Notes: a model not told the origin generated them from the letters alone. 64,000 nucleotides of DNA from Apopatosoma sp963618495 (GCA_963618495.1 CAVESF010000007.1:5973-69972), one strand, 5' to 3'. Shown: positions 6,587 through 16,042, counted from the stretch's first letter. Numbers and translations: made by a program.

Positions 6587-9019
6587 ATGCAGAACAAATT
6601 TACCGAGCTTGCCGCCGCGGCTCTGACAAAATCAAGACTTATCGCCTGCGAGATGGGGCATACCTATATCGGAACAGAGCATCTGCTGCTCGGGATACTC
6701 TCCGTGCCGGAGAGCGCGGGCGCCGATATGCTCGAGTCTCATGCGGTGACTTTTTCTTCCACAAAGGCATTGATGACGGAACTGCTCGGGCAGGGAGACG
6801 AAACGAGGCTCGGCAATTCCGATATGACGCCGCGTCTGCGCCGCGTGATAGAAGGCTCGGCGCTTGAGGCGGCGAAATACGGGCAGAGCCTCGTCGGAAC
6901 AGAGCATCTGCTTCTTGCCATGCTTTCGCAGAGAGACTGCGTCGCCGTCAAGGTGATGATAGCCGAGGGCGCCGTGATAGGCGAGCTTGTGGCGGATACG
7001 GGCGCTTTTCTTCTGGATGTGAGTGACAAAAAGGAAAAGGGCGCAAAGGCACAGTCATATCAGGCGAATACGGCGGGCGCTTCCGCGCTTTCACTCTACG
7101 GCAGAGACCTTGCGGAGGCGGCAAAGAGCGGCAGGCTCGACCCGATAATCGGCAGAGACGAAGAAATAACGCGCATGCTCCGGATACTCTGCCGCAAATC
7201 GAAAAACAATCCCTGCCTTATCGGTGAGCCTGGCGTAGGCAAAACGGCAGTTGCCGAGGGGATTGCCGCGAGGATAGCGTCGGGCGATGTTCCCGAGGCA
7301 CTCCTGCACAAGCATATCATCGCGCTCGATATGGGAGCGATGCTCGCCGGGGCAAAATACAGGGGCGAATTTGAAGACAGACTGAAAAAGGTGATAGAAG
7401 AGGTCACATCGTCGGATAAATATATCCTTTTTATAGATGAGATACACATGATAGTCGGCGCGGGTGCGGCAGAGGGCGCACTCGATGCGGCGAATATACT
7501 CAAACCCGCGCTCTCCCGCGGGGATATTCAGCTTATCGGCGCGACTACCGTTTCGGAATATCACCGCCATATAGAAAAGGATGCGGCGCTCGAGCGGCGT
7601 TTTCAGCCGGTGCTCATAGGCGAGCCGGATGAGGAACAGACGAAAAACATCCTGCGCGGACTTCGCGAGAGCTATGAAAACCACCATCATGTGAAAATAT
7701 CGGACGAGGCAATAGACGCGGCTGTGCGGCTCTCGGAGAGATATTTAAGCGACAGATTTCTGCCCGACAAGGCGATAGACCTCATCGACGAAGCCGCCGC
7801 AAAAAAGCGGATAGAGCAGAGCGGCAAGCCTGATGAGATAAGGACGCTGGAGAGCAGGCTCGCCGCGCTGAGGGTAAAAAAAGAAGCACTCGTGCGCTCT
7901 CAGAATTTCGAAGCGGCGGCAGGCGTGCGCGATGAGATAATCGCCGCACGCGATGCGCTCGAGGCGGAATGCGAAAAATGGGAGCGGGCAAGAGCGGTGG
8001 GCAGTGCCGCCATAGGTGAAAACGAGATAGCCGAGATAGTCACGGCATGGACGCATATTCCCACCTCGCGCATAAGCGAGGATGAGGGCGAGAGGCTCGC
8101 TCATCTTGAGGAGATTCTCGGGCGGCGCGTGATAGGGCAGGAGAAAGCCGTCGTTTCCGTTTCGCGGGCGATAAGGCGCGGCAGAGCGGGACTCGGCGAC
8201 CCGAGGCGGCCTGTCGGTTCGTTCCTTTTCGTCGGCACAACGGGCGTCGGCAAAACAGAACTGGCAAAGGCGACGGCAGAGGCGCTTTTCGGCAGTGAAA
8301 ACGCCATGATAACGCTCGATATGAGCGAATATATGGAGCTTCACAGCGTGTCGAAGCTTATCGGTTCGCCGCCGGGCTATGTCGGCTACGGCGAGGGCGG
8401 TCAGCTGACGGAACGCGTTCGCAAGATGCCGTATTGCATTATACTTTTCGACGAGATAGAAAAAGCGCATCCTGATGTTTTCAATCTCCTGCTTCAGGTG
8501 CTGGAGGAGGGACAGCTCACCGATTCGCAGGGCAGGCGGGCTAATTTCTCAAATGCAGTCATCATCATGACATCCAATATCGGCACGGGCGAACGCAAAA
8601 GCTACAGCGCAACGGGCTTTTCGCCGACGGTGAGCGAGAGCATGGCGGAGGAGGAGAGCATCAGAGCAAAGCTGCGCGAGCGCTTCCGTCCCGAATTTCT
8701 AAACAGAATAGACGAGACGGTGATTTTCAGTCGGCTCGGCAAGGATGATATAAAGCGGATAGCCGCAAAAATGCTCGGCGATATCGTAAAGAAAATGGCG
8801 GCTCTCGGAGCGGAGATTGAATTTTCCGATGAGGCAGTGGGACTTATCGCCGCGAGCGGAATGGACGAAATATACGGCGCAAGACCGCTTCGCCACGAGA
8901 TAAGAGAAAAGATAGAGAATGTGCTCGCGGAAAAACTCCTGCGCCATGAGATATCAAAGGGCGATAAGATCTTCTGCACGGTAAAGGACGGGCGCATGGA
9001 ATTCAATAAAATCAAGTAG
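6587..9019 (+). CDS. clpC: ATP-dependent Clp protease ATP-binding subunit ClpC
   Basis: 810 aa from the ATG at 6587, chosen because GAGG lies 6 nt upstream; in-frame ATGs further up lack a site. The order is an N-terminal double repeat (TYIGTEHLLLGIL and VGTEHLLLAML), AAA-1 with Walker A GEPGVGKTAVA and FIDEIHMI, a UVR-like coiled middle (FEAAAGVRDEI), and AAA-2 with GTTGVGKTELA, DMSEYMELHSV and FDEIEKAHPDV. ClpC unfolds proteins and feeds them to ClpP, and controls competence and stress responses in Firmicutes. It is a single gene here: no ctsR, mcsA or mcsB lies next to it, unlike the Bacillus operon. An intrinsic terminator follows. Confidence 0.95.
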   Translation: MQNKFTELAAAALTKSRLIACEMGHTYIGTEHLLLGILSVPESAGADMLESHAVTFSSTKALMTELLGQGDETRLGNSDMTPRLRRVIEGSALEAAKYGQSLVGTEHLLLAMLSQRDCVAVKVMIAEGAVIGELVADTGAFLLDVSDKKEKGAKAQSYQANTAGASALSLYGRDLAEAAKSGRLDPIIGRDEEITRMLRILCRKSKNNPCLIGEPGVGKTAVAEGIAARIASGDVPEALLHKHIIALDMGAMLAGAKYRGEFEDRLKKVIEEVTSSDKYILFIDEIHMIVGAGAAEGALDAANILKPALSRGDIQLIGATTVSEYHRHIEKDAALERRFQPVLIGEPDEEQTKNILRGLRESYENHHHVKISDEAIDAAVRLSERYLSDRFLPDKAIDLIDEAAAKKRIEQSGKPDEIRTLESRLAALRVKKEALVRSQNFEAAAGVRDEIIAARDALEAECEKWERARAVGSAAIGENEIAEIVTAWTHIPTSRISEDEGERLAHLEEILGRRVIGQEKAVVSVSRAIRRGRAGLGDPRRPVGSFLFVGTTGVGKTELAKATAEALFGSENAMITLDMSEYMELHSVSKLIGSPPGYVGYGEGGQLTERVRKMPYCIILFDEIEKAHPDVFNLLLQVLEEGQLTDSQGRRANFSNAVIIMTSNIGTGERKSYSATGFSPTVSESMAEEESIRAKLRERFRPEFLNRIDETVIFSRLGKDDIKRIAAKMLGDIVKKMAALGAEIEFSDEAVGLIAASGMDEIYGARPLRHEIREKIENVLAEKLLRHEISKGDKIFCTVKDGRMEFNKIK

Positions 9020-9026
9020 ACAAAAA

Positions 9027-9058
9027 GCGGGGAATTTTCGTGAATTTCCCGCTTTTTT
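9027..9058 (+). terminator. Intrinsic terminator of clpC
   Basis: GCGGGGAATT (9027-9036) pairs with AATTTCCCGC (9043-9052) and is followed by six Ts. Confidence 0.85.
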
Positions 9059-9087
9059 CAGCCTTATTTTCATGCAATTGAACACGC

Positions 9088-9115
9088 AAAAAGGGAATCC
9101 TTCCGGACTCCCTTT
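9088..9115 (-). terminator. Intrinsic terminator of gap
   Basis: On the minus strand AAAGGGA (9115-9109) and TCCCTTT (9096-9090) enclose an inner TCC/GGA stem, and a U run follows. It lies about 28 nt past the gap stop codon. Confidence 0.75.
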
Positions 9116-9142
9116 CCAGTATCAGATATAAGCAGATAACGA

Positions 9143-10213
9143 TTAGTTAAGCTCCGCGAAATACTTGATTGTACGAACCATCTGGCTTGTGTAGCTGTTC
9201 TCGTTGTCATACCAGGAAACAACCTGTACCTGATATGTGTCGTCGTCAATCTTGGATACCATTGTCTGCGTAGCGTCGAAGAGAGAGCCATATCTCATAC
9301 CGATAACATCGGAAGAAACGATAGGATCCTCATTGTAACCGAAGGAAGCGGAAGAAGCAGCCTTCATAGCGGCATTGATGCCTTCCTTTGTTACATCTGT
9401 ACCCTTGACAACAGCTGTAAGGATTGTTGTGGAGCCTGTAGGAACGGGAACTCTCTGCGCACTGCCGATAAGCTTGCCGTTGAGCTCGGGGATAACGAGA
9501 CCGATAGCCTTGGCAGCGCCTGTGGAGTTAGGAACGATATTGGCAGCGCCTGCTCTTGCTCTTCTGAGGTCACCCTTTCTGTGAGGACCGTCGAGAATCA
9601 TCTGGTCGCCTGTGTAAGCGTGAATTGTGCTCATGATGCCGCTCTGGATAGGAGCATAATCATTGAGAGCCTTAGCCATGGGAGCGAGGCAGTTTGTTGT
9701 GCAGGAAGCGGCGGAAATAACCGTATCATCCTTTGTAAGAGTCTTTTCGTTTACGCTGAATACGATTGTGGGAAGGTCATTTCCTGCGGGAGCGGAAATA
9801 ACAACTTTCTTTGCGCCTGCATCGATATGAGCCTGTGCCTTAGCCTTGGAGCAGTAGAAACCTGTGCACTCGAGAACAACATCTACATCGAGAGCCTTCC
9901 AGGGAAGATCCTGAGCCTTGGGCATAGCGTAAATAGTGATTTCCTTGCCGTCTACCGTGATAGAACCGGGAGTAACGACTGTCTTACCGTCTTCGGCAAG
10001 AACAGGCTCCTTAGAAGAAACTGTGTGTGCATTTTCGCCGATTTTGCCGCAGTAGCCGCCCTGAGCTGTATCATACTTGAGAAGATGAGCGAGCATAGCG
10101 GGGCTTGTAAGGTCGTTGATAGCAACAACTTCATAACCCTCTGCGCCGAACATCTGTCTGAAAGCAAGACGACCGATTCTGCCGAAACCGTTAATAGCAA
10201 CTTTAACTGACAT
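9143..10213 (-). CDS. gap: Type I glyceraldehyde-3-phosphate dehydrogenase
   Basis: 356 aa, slightly longer than the usual 330-340. It oxidises glyceraldehyde-3-phosphate to 1,3-bisphosphoglycerate with NAD in glycolysis. The N-terminal Rossmann motif VAINGFGRIGR and the catalytic Cys in SAASCTTNCLAPMAK are present, as is WYDNENSYTSQMVRT near the C-terminus. The start follows CGGAGGA. It stands alone: no pgk, tpi or cggR gene is next to it. Its codon use appears more biased than that of its neighbours, as expected of a highly expressed enzyme. Promoter and terminator are both visible. Confidence 0.97.
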   Translation of the reverse strand: MSVKVAINGFGRIGRLAFRQMFGAEGYEVVAINDLTSPAMLAHLLKYDTAQGGYCGKIGENAHTVSSKEPVLAEDGKTVVTPGSITVDGKEITIYAMPKAQDLPWKALDVDVVLECTGFYCSKAKAQAHIDAGAKKVVISAPAGNDLPTIVFSVNEKTLTKDDTVISAASCTTNCLAPMAKALNDYAPIQSGIMSTIHAYTGDQMILDGPHRKGDLRRARAGAANIVPNSTGAAKAIGLVIPELNGKLIGSAQRVPVPTGSTTILTAVVKGTDVTKEGINAAMKAASSASFGYNEDPIVSSDVIGMRYGSLFDATQTMVSKIDDDTYQVQVVSWYDNENSYTSQMVRTIKYFAELN

Positions 10214-10276
10214 GATAAAATCCTCCGTTTAGATAAAATTAATGGAATTGGGGTAATAAATTCCCATACAACTCTT

Positions 10277-10305
10277 ATTCTAACCCATTTTGGAAAAATA
10301 TACAA
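10277..10305 (-). promoter_or_regulatory. Sigma-A promoter of gap
   Basis: Minus strand: TTGTAT (10305-10300), a 17-nt spacer and TAGAAT (10282-10277), about 65 nt before the start codon. Confidence 0.65.
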
Positions 10306-10435
10306 GTCTTTTTTCAAAAAAATATTTGCGGAAATGTGAATTTTTTTATCTTTTCACATTCATTATAGGTGCGGCGGCATAAAAAACAGCTTTTTTGCAA
10401 ATAATACATTTAAAAATTCAGGAGATGATCTTATA

Positions 10436-10888
10436 ATGGAGAAAAACAAACCGACCAATCCCGGGGAAAAGTTGCTTTGTGAAATTTACAAAAATGCAAA
10501 TATGGGTGAAGATTCGCTCTGCCTGCTCATCGGCAAGGTAAAAGATGAAAACCTGCGCCGCGATATCACCTGTCAGCTCGACACATATGCAGGCTATGCG
10601 GATATGGCAAAAAGCAAGCTTGCGGATATGAATATCAAGGCAAAGGAACTCAGTCCCATCGCAAAAATTTCAGGTGAGATTTCAATGACGATGAACACAA
10701 TGACCGACAGCTCCGCGCAGAAGCTGGCGGAACTGATAATCGAAGGCTCGACGATGGGCATAGTGGAGCTGAAAAAGCAGATAACCGCCGCGAAAAAGGA
10801 AAATGCGCCCGAGCATATTATAAATTTTGCAAACGAGGTTGTCTCTTTCGAGGAAAACAGTATCAACAAGATGAAAGAATATCTGTGA
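10436..10888 (+). CDS. All-helical conserved hypothetical protein
   Basis: 150 aa, start supported by GGAGATG. The sequence has no signal peptide and no membrane segment; it is made of amphipathic helices with frequent Asp, Lys and Glu. Stretches such as MNTMTDSSAQKLAELIIEGS and KKQITAAKKENAPEHI suggest a four-helix-bundle fold like the ferritin-like DUF2383-type proteins, which is an inference from pattern only. I cannot assign a function. It sits between gap and the PHP gene, on the opposite strand to both, and converges with the PHP gene with 41 nt between stops. Confidence 0.65.
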   Translation: MEKNKPTNPGEKLLCEIYKNANMGEDSLCLLIGKVKDENLRRDITCQLDTYAGYADMAKSKLADMNIKAKELSPIAKISGEISMTMNTMTDSSAQKLAELIIEGSTMGIVELKKQITAAKKENAPEHIINFANEVVSFEENSINKMKEYL

Positions 10889-10929
10889 TGAACACAAAAG
10901 GGTCAACCGATTGTTACCGATCGTCATAT

Positions 10930-11739
10930 TTATATCAAAATGAAGTTGCCTTTTGTCGTCATTACGCGGTCAAAGCCGAGACTGCGGATGAGATCAAGCC
11001 CTTCGCTTATTCCTCTGCCGAGATTGACGGGCGAATGCGCGTCGGAGCCAATGGTGATGAGAGAACCGCCGAGGTCGCGATAAAGGGCGATTATCTCCGC
11101 CTGCGGCATAGTGAAGCCAAGCCCGCGCCATATGGTGGAAACATTGATCTCAAGCGCGATGCCGCGCGATATCAGTTTCTTCAGCAGTGCCGCCGTTTTG
11201 TCCCTGTGCGGCGCGAAATCAAAAGGCTTGCCCGCCATCGCCATATATCGCGTCTGATATGTGAGATGCGCGAGCGTGGTTATCGGAAAATCAATGAGCG
11301 CATTCATTTCATCAAGCGTACGGTCAAAAAGCTGAGAAGCGAGCGCGTCGGGAATATATTCAAAATTCATCATGCAGAAATCGGGAACCTTATCGAGATT
11401 ATGCACCGAACCGATGATAAATTCATAAGGATGACGGCGGAGAAAAGCTTCTGCCGCCTCTGGATATTGCTCGGGCTGACCGAGTTCTATGCCGAGAATA
11501 AGACAAAGCGAGCCGCGATATTTTTCCTTTGCCGCGCACATCGCCTGCCATGCGCCGTCGCTGTCATAACTTGTGTATATTTTTTCCGCCTCGCCGTTTA
11601 CATCGCAATGGTCGGTTATCGCAAGGTCGGAAAGCCCCAGCTCTATCGCGCGCAGGCAAAGAGCATCAATGCTCGAATCTTTTGCTCCGTCATGCGAAAA
11701 GACGGAATGTGTATGCATATCGCATGGAATGCTTTTCAT
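10930..11739 (-). CDS. PHP-domain phosphatase, histidinol-phosphatase (HisK/HisJ) type
   Basis: 269 aa. The PHP metal-binding motif DMHTHSVFSHDG opens the protein, with TDHCDVNG, IGSVHNLD and TIGSDAHSPVNLGRG further along; these supply the His and Asp ligands of a trinuclear metal site. The family hydrolyses histidinol phosphate, although some members act on other phosphate esters. No other his gene is in the window. It lies 35 nt after alr on the same strand, so both are probably on one transcript. Confidence 0.8.
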   Translation of the reverse strand: MKSIPCDMHTHSVFSHDGAKDSSIDALCLRAIELGLSDLAITDHCDVNGEAEKIYTSYDSDGAWQAMCAAKEKYRGSLCLILGIELGQPEQYPEAAEAFLRRHPYEFIIGSVHNLDKVPDFCMMNFEYIPDALASQLFDRTLDEMNALIDFPITTLAHLTYQTRYMAMAGKPFDFAPHRDKTAALLKKLISRGIALEINVSTIWRGLGFTMPQAEIIALYRDLGGSLITIGSDAHSPVNLGRGISEGLDLIRSLGFDRVMTTKGNFILI

Positions 11740-11774
11740 ATATCAAACCTCGGTTTTTGCCGTCGTTTCAGCAT

Positions 11775-12935
11775 TTATCTGACATCGGGATTAACATAAG
11801 AATATGCCGAGTCCTGTTTGCCATCCTTTATATATACGCGTGTCACGCGCATGCCGATGCCGCAGACTATATCATAATTTATCGTATCGGCAAGCTTCGC
11901 TATATCGTCGACGGCAGTTTCAAGCTCGCCGTCGCGCCCGATTACCGTAGCAATATCGCCTGTATGTACATCGTCAATTCCGGAGACATCGACTATCATC
12001 TGATCCATGCATATCCTGCCGAGTATCGGCGCATATTTGCCTTTTATTAAAACGCCGCCGCGGTTTGAAAGGGAAATCGGCAGTCCGTCGGCATAACCGA
12101 TGCAGAGCGTTGCCGTTTTCATGCGGCGCGGAGCGATGAATGTATGACCGTAGCTTACGCCTTCGCCCGCTTCAAGCGTCTTTACCTGCGCCACTCTTGT
12201 CCGAAGCGAAAGCGTCGGGATAAGGTCGGCATGGAGATTTTCGGCGGGGAGAAGCCCATGCATTATCAGTCCCAGCTTGTAGAGATCACCCCATCTGCCG
12301 AAGCCGAGAAGTGCCGCGCTGTTGTCAAAGCATTTGCGCTCGATATGTGCGCCATGCTGTTCAAGCACGCGGATAAAGGTCTCAAAAACCTTTTTCTGTC
12401 TGCCTGTCACGGGAGAGGATACGATATCGGCGCAGGCGGGATGCGAAAAGATACAGTGCGTATCAAGCGCATCATATGAACATATTTTCAGCGCCTCGCA
12501 AAGCCCCGCTTCGTCGCAGGAGAGTCCGAGCCGCGACATTCCCGTGTCAACGGCAAGAAATATCTCGGCGCGCTTGCCTTGTGCCCTTGCGGCATTGTTT
12601 ATCTTTTTTGCCGTGTCGGCAGAAAATACCGTCATTGAAATATCGTCTTTGACAGCTCCCGGGATACAGCTCTCGACAATGGCTCCGAGTATGACAATGC
12701 GCCCCGAAATGCCCGCGCGGCGAAGACCTACAGCTTCATCATAGCATGACACGGCATAGCCCTGAACAGCATCTCCGAGGTATCGGCAAAGTTGTGCATC
12801 GCCATGCCCGTAGGCATTTGCCTTGACTACGGCGATAAGCTCTGCCTCATCTCCGATGGCAGAGCGTATATTCCTTATATTACGTAAAAGAGCGTCGATA
12901 TCTATCTCCGCCCATGCGCGAAAACCCGTATCCAA
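11775..12935 (-). CDS. alr: Alanine racemase
   Basis: 386 aa, typical length. This PLP enzyme interconverts L- and D-alanine for peptidoglycan. PLP-binding Lys38 lies in VVKANAYGHG, the catalytic Tyr in SYGHTF of the C-terminal domain, and LGRICMDQMIVDVS is the conserved C-terminal block. A sigma-A promoter is visible about 32 nt upstream. The PHP phosphatase follows in the same direction. Confidence 0.96.
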   Translation of the reverse strand: MDTGFRAWAEIDIDALLRNIRNIRSAIGDEAELIAVVKANAYGHGDAQLCRYLGDAVQGYAVSCYDEAVGLRRAGISGRIVILGAIVESCIPGAVKDDISMTVFSADTAKKINNAARAQGKRAEIFLAVDTGMSRLGLSCDEAGLCEALKICSYDALDTHCIFSHPACADIVSSPVTGRQKKVFETFIRVLEQHGAHIERKCFDNSAALLGFGRWGDLYKLGLIMHGLLPAENLHADLIPTLSLRTRVAQVKTLEAGEGVSYGHTFIAPRRMKTATLCIGYADGLPISLSNRGGVLIKGKYAPILGRICMDQMIVDVSGIDDVHTGDIATVIGRDGELETAVDDIAKLADTINYDIVCGIGMRVTRVYIKDGKQDSAYSYVNPDVR

Positions 12936-12966
12936 TGCAAAGCCTCCGAAAATTTATCTCTTTTAT

Positions 12967-12995
12967 ATTTTATCCTTTTTATCTGCTTTTGTCAA
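12967..12995 (-). promoter_or_regulatory. Sigma-A promoter of alr
   Basis: Minus strand: TTGACA (12995-12990), a 17-nt spacer and TAAAAT (12972-12967). Confidence 0.8.
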
Positions 12996-13082
12996 TGTTT
13001 TGCGAGGTAAAAGAAAATTTTCTTTTCCGATGCTTTTCGGTGATGAAAAGCATCGGAAGTCATATAAGATGGCTTTTTTCTC

Positions 13083-13133
13083 TCTATATATCACGTCCCA
13101 TGCTTCGGCAACGCCGACACACGCATTTTCTGC
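13083..13133 (-). repeat. Degenerate copy of the dispersed palindromic element
   Basis: Read on the minus strand it contains GTGTGTCGGCGTTGCCGAAG, close to GTGTGTCGGCGTCGCCGAGA in the copy at 24328-24378. The ACACATATGCG palindrome arm is mostly lost. It lies just past the stop of the MATE gene. Confidence 0.4.
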
Positions 13134-13140
13134 TTTACTT

Positions 13141-14556
13141 TTATGCGATGGCTTTCACTTTGAACGATGCCTCATTTAAGCGGCGGTATGTTTTGATAAT
13201 TATTATCGCCGACATCACCGCCGTCAGAATATCGGATACGGGCATCGAATAAAGCACGCCGTCAAGCCCGAAGAAGCACGGCAGAAGCAAGGCAAATCCC
13301 ACGCCGAATACGATTTCGCGCACCATTGAAAGCATAGTGGATTCCGCGGCTTTTCCCATCGCCTGAAGAAAGATGAAAGTTGCCTTGTTGACGCAGGCGA
13401 ATATCATCATGCAGAGATAAATGCGAAAGGCTCTTATCGCAAATTCCGTATAATATACGCTTTCGTTCTTTGCGCCGAAAATGCCGATGAGCGAATGCGG
13501 GAAAAATTCCACTATTATCAGCGCCGCGGCGCCGAGCACCGCCTCAGAGACAAGAAGCAAAGAAAACAGCTTTTTCACGCGTGCGGGCTTTTTTGCGCCC
13601 ATATTGAAGCCGACTATCGGAATGCATCCTGCCGCCATTCCTATCGCGACGGAAATCACTATCTGAAAGAATTTCATCACTATTCCGACGACAGCCATGG
13701 GTATCTGCGCATATTGCTCCGCTCCGAAAACAGGGTCGAGCGCACCGTATCTGCGCAGCATATTGTTGATAGCCGCCATGGCGGCAACGAGTGAAATCTG
13801 CGCGAGAAAACTGCAAAGCCCGAGTGAAATTATTCTCCTTGCGGTCTTGTCATCCGGCTTGAACGAGGGCTTGTCTATCCGAATGCTTTTTGTATGGAAA
13901 AGATACCATACGGCAAGTGCGGCGGTCAGCACCTGACCGATGACCGTGGCAACCGCCGCGCCCATCATGCCCCATTTGAAAACAAAAATGAAAATCGGAT
14001 CGAGTATGACATTGGCAACGGCGCCCGCGAGCGTCGATATCATGGCAAATTTCGGACTTCCGTCGGCGCGGATGACAGGATTCATTGCCTGCCCGAACAT
14101 GTAAAAGGGAATCCCGAGAGTTATGTAGAAGAAATATTCTTTTGACAAATCAAATGTCTGCGTGTTGACCCCGCCGCCGAAAACGGTAATGAGCGCGTCA
14201 TCGAAAATAAGATAAAGTGCAGTGAGAATAACGCCTGCTGAAACGGTCAGAACTATTGCGTTGCCGATGGAACGCCCGGCTTCTTTTCTTTTTCCCTCGC
14301 CGAGAAGCCCGCTGACCATAGCGCAGCAACCGTCGCCGAAGCATACGGCGATGCCGAGCGCGATGACCGTCAGCGGAAAGACAGCGGTATTTGCGGCATT
14401 GCCGTATGAGCCTAGATAGCTGGCATTCGCGATGAATATCTGGTCTACTATATTGTAGAGTGCACCCACAAGCAGGGAAATGACGCACGGCACCGCATAT
14501 TTGCGCATGAGTCTGCCCACGCTTTCGGCGGCAAGAAAATCCTGTGATTTTTCCAT
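13141..14556 (-). CDS. MATE family multidrug/Na+ efflux transporter
   Basis: 471 aa with about 12 hydrophobic helices in two pseudo-repeats, in the MATE length range. The family exports cationic drugs or metabolites using Na+ or H+ gradients. Supporting stretches are YNIVDQIFIANASYLGSYG in the first half and VGFNMGAKKPARVKKLF at the start of the second half, both typical of clostridial MATE proteins. The start follows GGAGGTAATC. The gene has its own promoter, and a strong intrinsic terminator lies between promoter and start codon, which suggests control by attenuation. The substrate cannot be read from sequence. Confidence 0.92.
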   Translation of the reverse strand: MEKSQDFLAAESVGRLMRKYAVPCVISLLVGALYNIVDQIFIANASYLGSYGNAANTAVFPLTVIALGIAVCFGDGCCAMVSGLLGEGKRKEAGRSIGNAIVLTVSAGVILTALYLIFDDALITVFGGGVNTQTFDLSKEYFFYITLGIPFYMFGQAMNPVIRADGSPKFAMISTLAGAVANVILDPIFIFVFKWGMMGAAVATVIGQVLTAALAVWYLFHTKSIRIDKPSFKPDDKTARRIISLGLCSFLAQISLVAAMAAINNMLRRYGALDPVFGAEQYAQIPMAVVGIVMKFFQIVISVAIGMAAGCIPIVGFNMGAKKPARVKKLFSLLLVSEAVLGAAALIIVEFFPHSLIGIFGAKNESVYYTEFAIRAFRIYLCMMIFACVNKATFIFLQAMGKAAESTMLSMVREIVFGVGFALLLPCFFGLDGVLYSMPVSDILTAVMSAIIIIKTYRRLNEASFKVKAIA

Positions 14557-14584
14557 AAAAGATTACCTCCGTATAAATAAAATA

Positions 14585-14624
14585 AAAAATGCGCAGGTCC
14601 GACAGTCCGGACTTACGCATTTTT
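14585..14624 (-). terminator. Leader terminator (attenuator) before the MATE gene
   Basis: On the minus strand AAATGCG pairs with CGCATTT, with an inner GTCCG/CGGAC stem and a six-base loop, and a U run follows. The hairpin is transcribed before the MATE start codon because it lies between the promoter (14670-14642) and the ribosome binding site. Full-length transcription therefore requires readthrough or antitermination. Confidence 0.8.
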
Positions 14625-14641
14625 GCTGCTCAACTTATTTT

Positions 14642-14670
14642 ATTATAACGCTTTCCACAGAAAAAATCAA
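14642..14670 (-). promoter_or_regulatory. Sigma-A promoter of the MATE gene
   Basis: Minus strand: TTGATT (14670-14665), a 17-nt spacer and a perfect TATAAT (14647-14642). Confidence 0.8.
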
Positions 14671-14745
14671 AGGGAATATTCAACAAAAATCACATTTTAT
14701 TTTCTCGTCCGTATCCGTACAATATCACAAAAAGCCGGCGAAACG

Positions 14746-14782
14746 GAAAATCCGTTCTCCGGTTTCCCGAAGAACGGATTTC
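14746..14782 (-). terminator. Intrinsic terminator after the LamG lipoprotein
   Basis: GAAATCCGTTCT and AGAACGGATTTTC form a 12-bp stem with a CGG/CCG inner pair, 16 nt past the stop codon. Confidence 0.7.
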
Positions 14783-14798
14783 TATTTTGCGAAAAGTC

Positions 14799-15776
14799 TT
14801 ATTTCAGACTGTCGACGGCTATGCCGTAAACAGTTGCAACATCTTCTGCGGAAAGCGCTTTCGCATAGATTTTAGCATCTGCCATTGTCATGCCGGATGT
14901 CTGGAAATCGCCGCCTTTGAGTAGCGAATTTATATCTGCTCCGAGGCAGAAATAATTGAAAGTTTTGTCTTCGCCGCAAACGAAATTGGACGCGATGGAA
15001 ACCTTCTGCGCAAGCTCACCGTTTATATAGATGAGGCAGAGCTTGTTTTCCATATCGTATACGCCGACAACATGAACAAGCTCGGATGTAGAAGAGGGCT
15101 TCCTCGCATATGCGCCGTTGTTATATTTGTTGCCGCCGCCTGTGATGAAGTAAGGCTTGCCTGTCTTATCCTCGGCGAGACCCCAGCCGCCGTTCTGCGT
15201 GCCGCAGACGATGCCCTGAACACTGCCTTTTGTGGACATAACGTAGAAAGCTTCAACAGTAAAGCCGGATTCAGCCCATGCTTTCATTTCGGAAGATGTG
15301 GCAATCTTGTCGAATTTGCCGATGACATATTTGCCATTGGAAGCGGAAAGCGCGTCGATTTCATATGTATCGCCGCCGAATGTAACGCTTGCCTTGCCGA
15401 CTTTGGCACCCTCGTTTGTAAAGGAAGCATTGCCCTTTGCATCGGTAATTTTGCCGTCCGCAAAGTCGATATCAACATAAGCCTCGGGACCTGTTACGAC
15501 AACTACAGGAGGCTCCTCTGTCGTTGTTTCGGTTGTGGTGACTTCAGTCATCGTCTCTTCCGTTGTTGCTTCGGTAGTGGTTGTTGCCTCTGTCGTGGCA
15601 ACGGTTGTTTCGGTAGTCACGGTCGTTACGGTTGTCACGGTCGTTTCAGTCGCTTTTTCCGTCGTTGTGGTCGCTTCTGTTGTGGAAGCTGTGGTGGGTG
15701 TGTCCTTTTCACCGCAAGCCGCAAAAACAGCAACGAGCATTGTGAGCGCAAGGACAAGTGCCAATAATTTCTTCAT
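14799..15776 (-). CDS. Lipoprotein with Thr/Glu linker and LamG/concanavalin-like domain
   Basis: 325 aa from the ATG at 15776, which follows GGGAGG; an upstream in-frame ATG lacks a site. The signal peptide ends AVFAAC, a lipobox. Residues about 25-95 are a Thr/Glu/Val linker (TTEATTTTEKATETTVTT). The C-terminal 225 residues have the hallmarks of the LamG-like jelly roll: an N-terminal IDFADGKITDAKGN strand, FTVEAFYVM, LVHVVGVYDMENKLCLIYING and the terminal MADAKIYAKALSAEDV. Such domains bind carbohydrates or act as surface modules. It is expected on the outer face of the membrane. It resembles the other Thr-linker lipoproteins in layout, not in domain. Confidence 0.85.
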   Translation of the reverse strand: MKKLLALVLALTMLVAVFAACGEKDTPTTASTTEATTTTEKATETTVTTVTTVTTETTVATTEATTTTEATTEETMTEVTTTETTTEEPPVVVVTGPEAYVDIDFADGKITDAKGNASFTNEGAKVGKASVTFGGDTYEIDALSASNGKYVIGKFDKIATSSEMKAWAESGFTVEAFYVMSTKGSVQGIVCGTQNGGWGLAEDKTGKPYFITGGGNKYNNGAYARKPSSTSELVHVVGVYDMENKLCLIYINGELAQKVSIASNFVCGEDKTFNYFCLGADINSLLKGGDFQTSGMTMADAKIYAKALSAEDVATVYGIAVDSLK

Positions 15777-15983
15777 TAAGTTTTCCTCCCGTATTTTGTT
15801 GTGTTTATCAGACAAAATGCAAATTTTCAGAGGGCATATTCCCGTCAATATAAATAAAATCCGCATTTTCTATCTCTAAAATATCACGGCGTGGCGAGAT
15901 TATCAACCTACTTTTGTGGGCATGACGTGCAACCTGCGGTAGCATACGTCTTACTTTTTGCAAATTCGCCGTATTTTCCTGCC

Positions 15984-16006
15984 AAAAAGGCACCTGTTTG
16001 GTGCCT
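15984..16006 (-). terminator. Intrinsic terminator of the lysis-gene remnant
   Basis: AGGCACC (16006-16000 on the minus strand) pairs with GGTGCCT (15994-15988), followed by four Us, about 37 nt past the holin stop. Confidence 0.75.
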
Positions 16007-16042
16007 GATTGTGAGCTTTGCACAAAATCAGGGCGCTATTTT

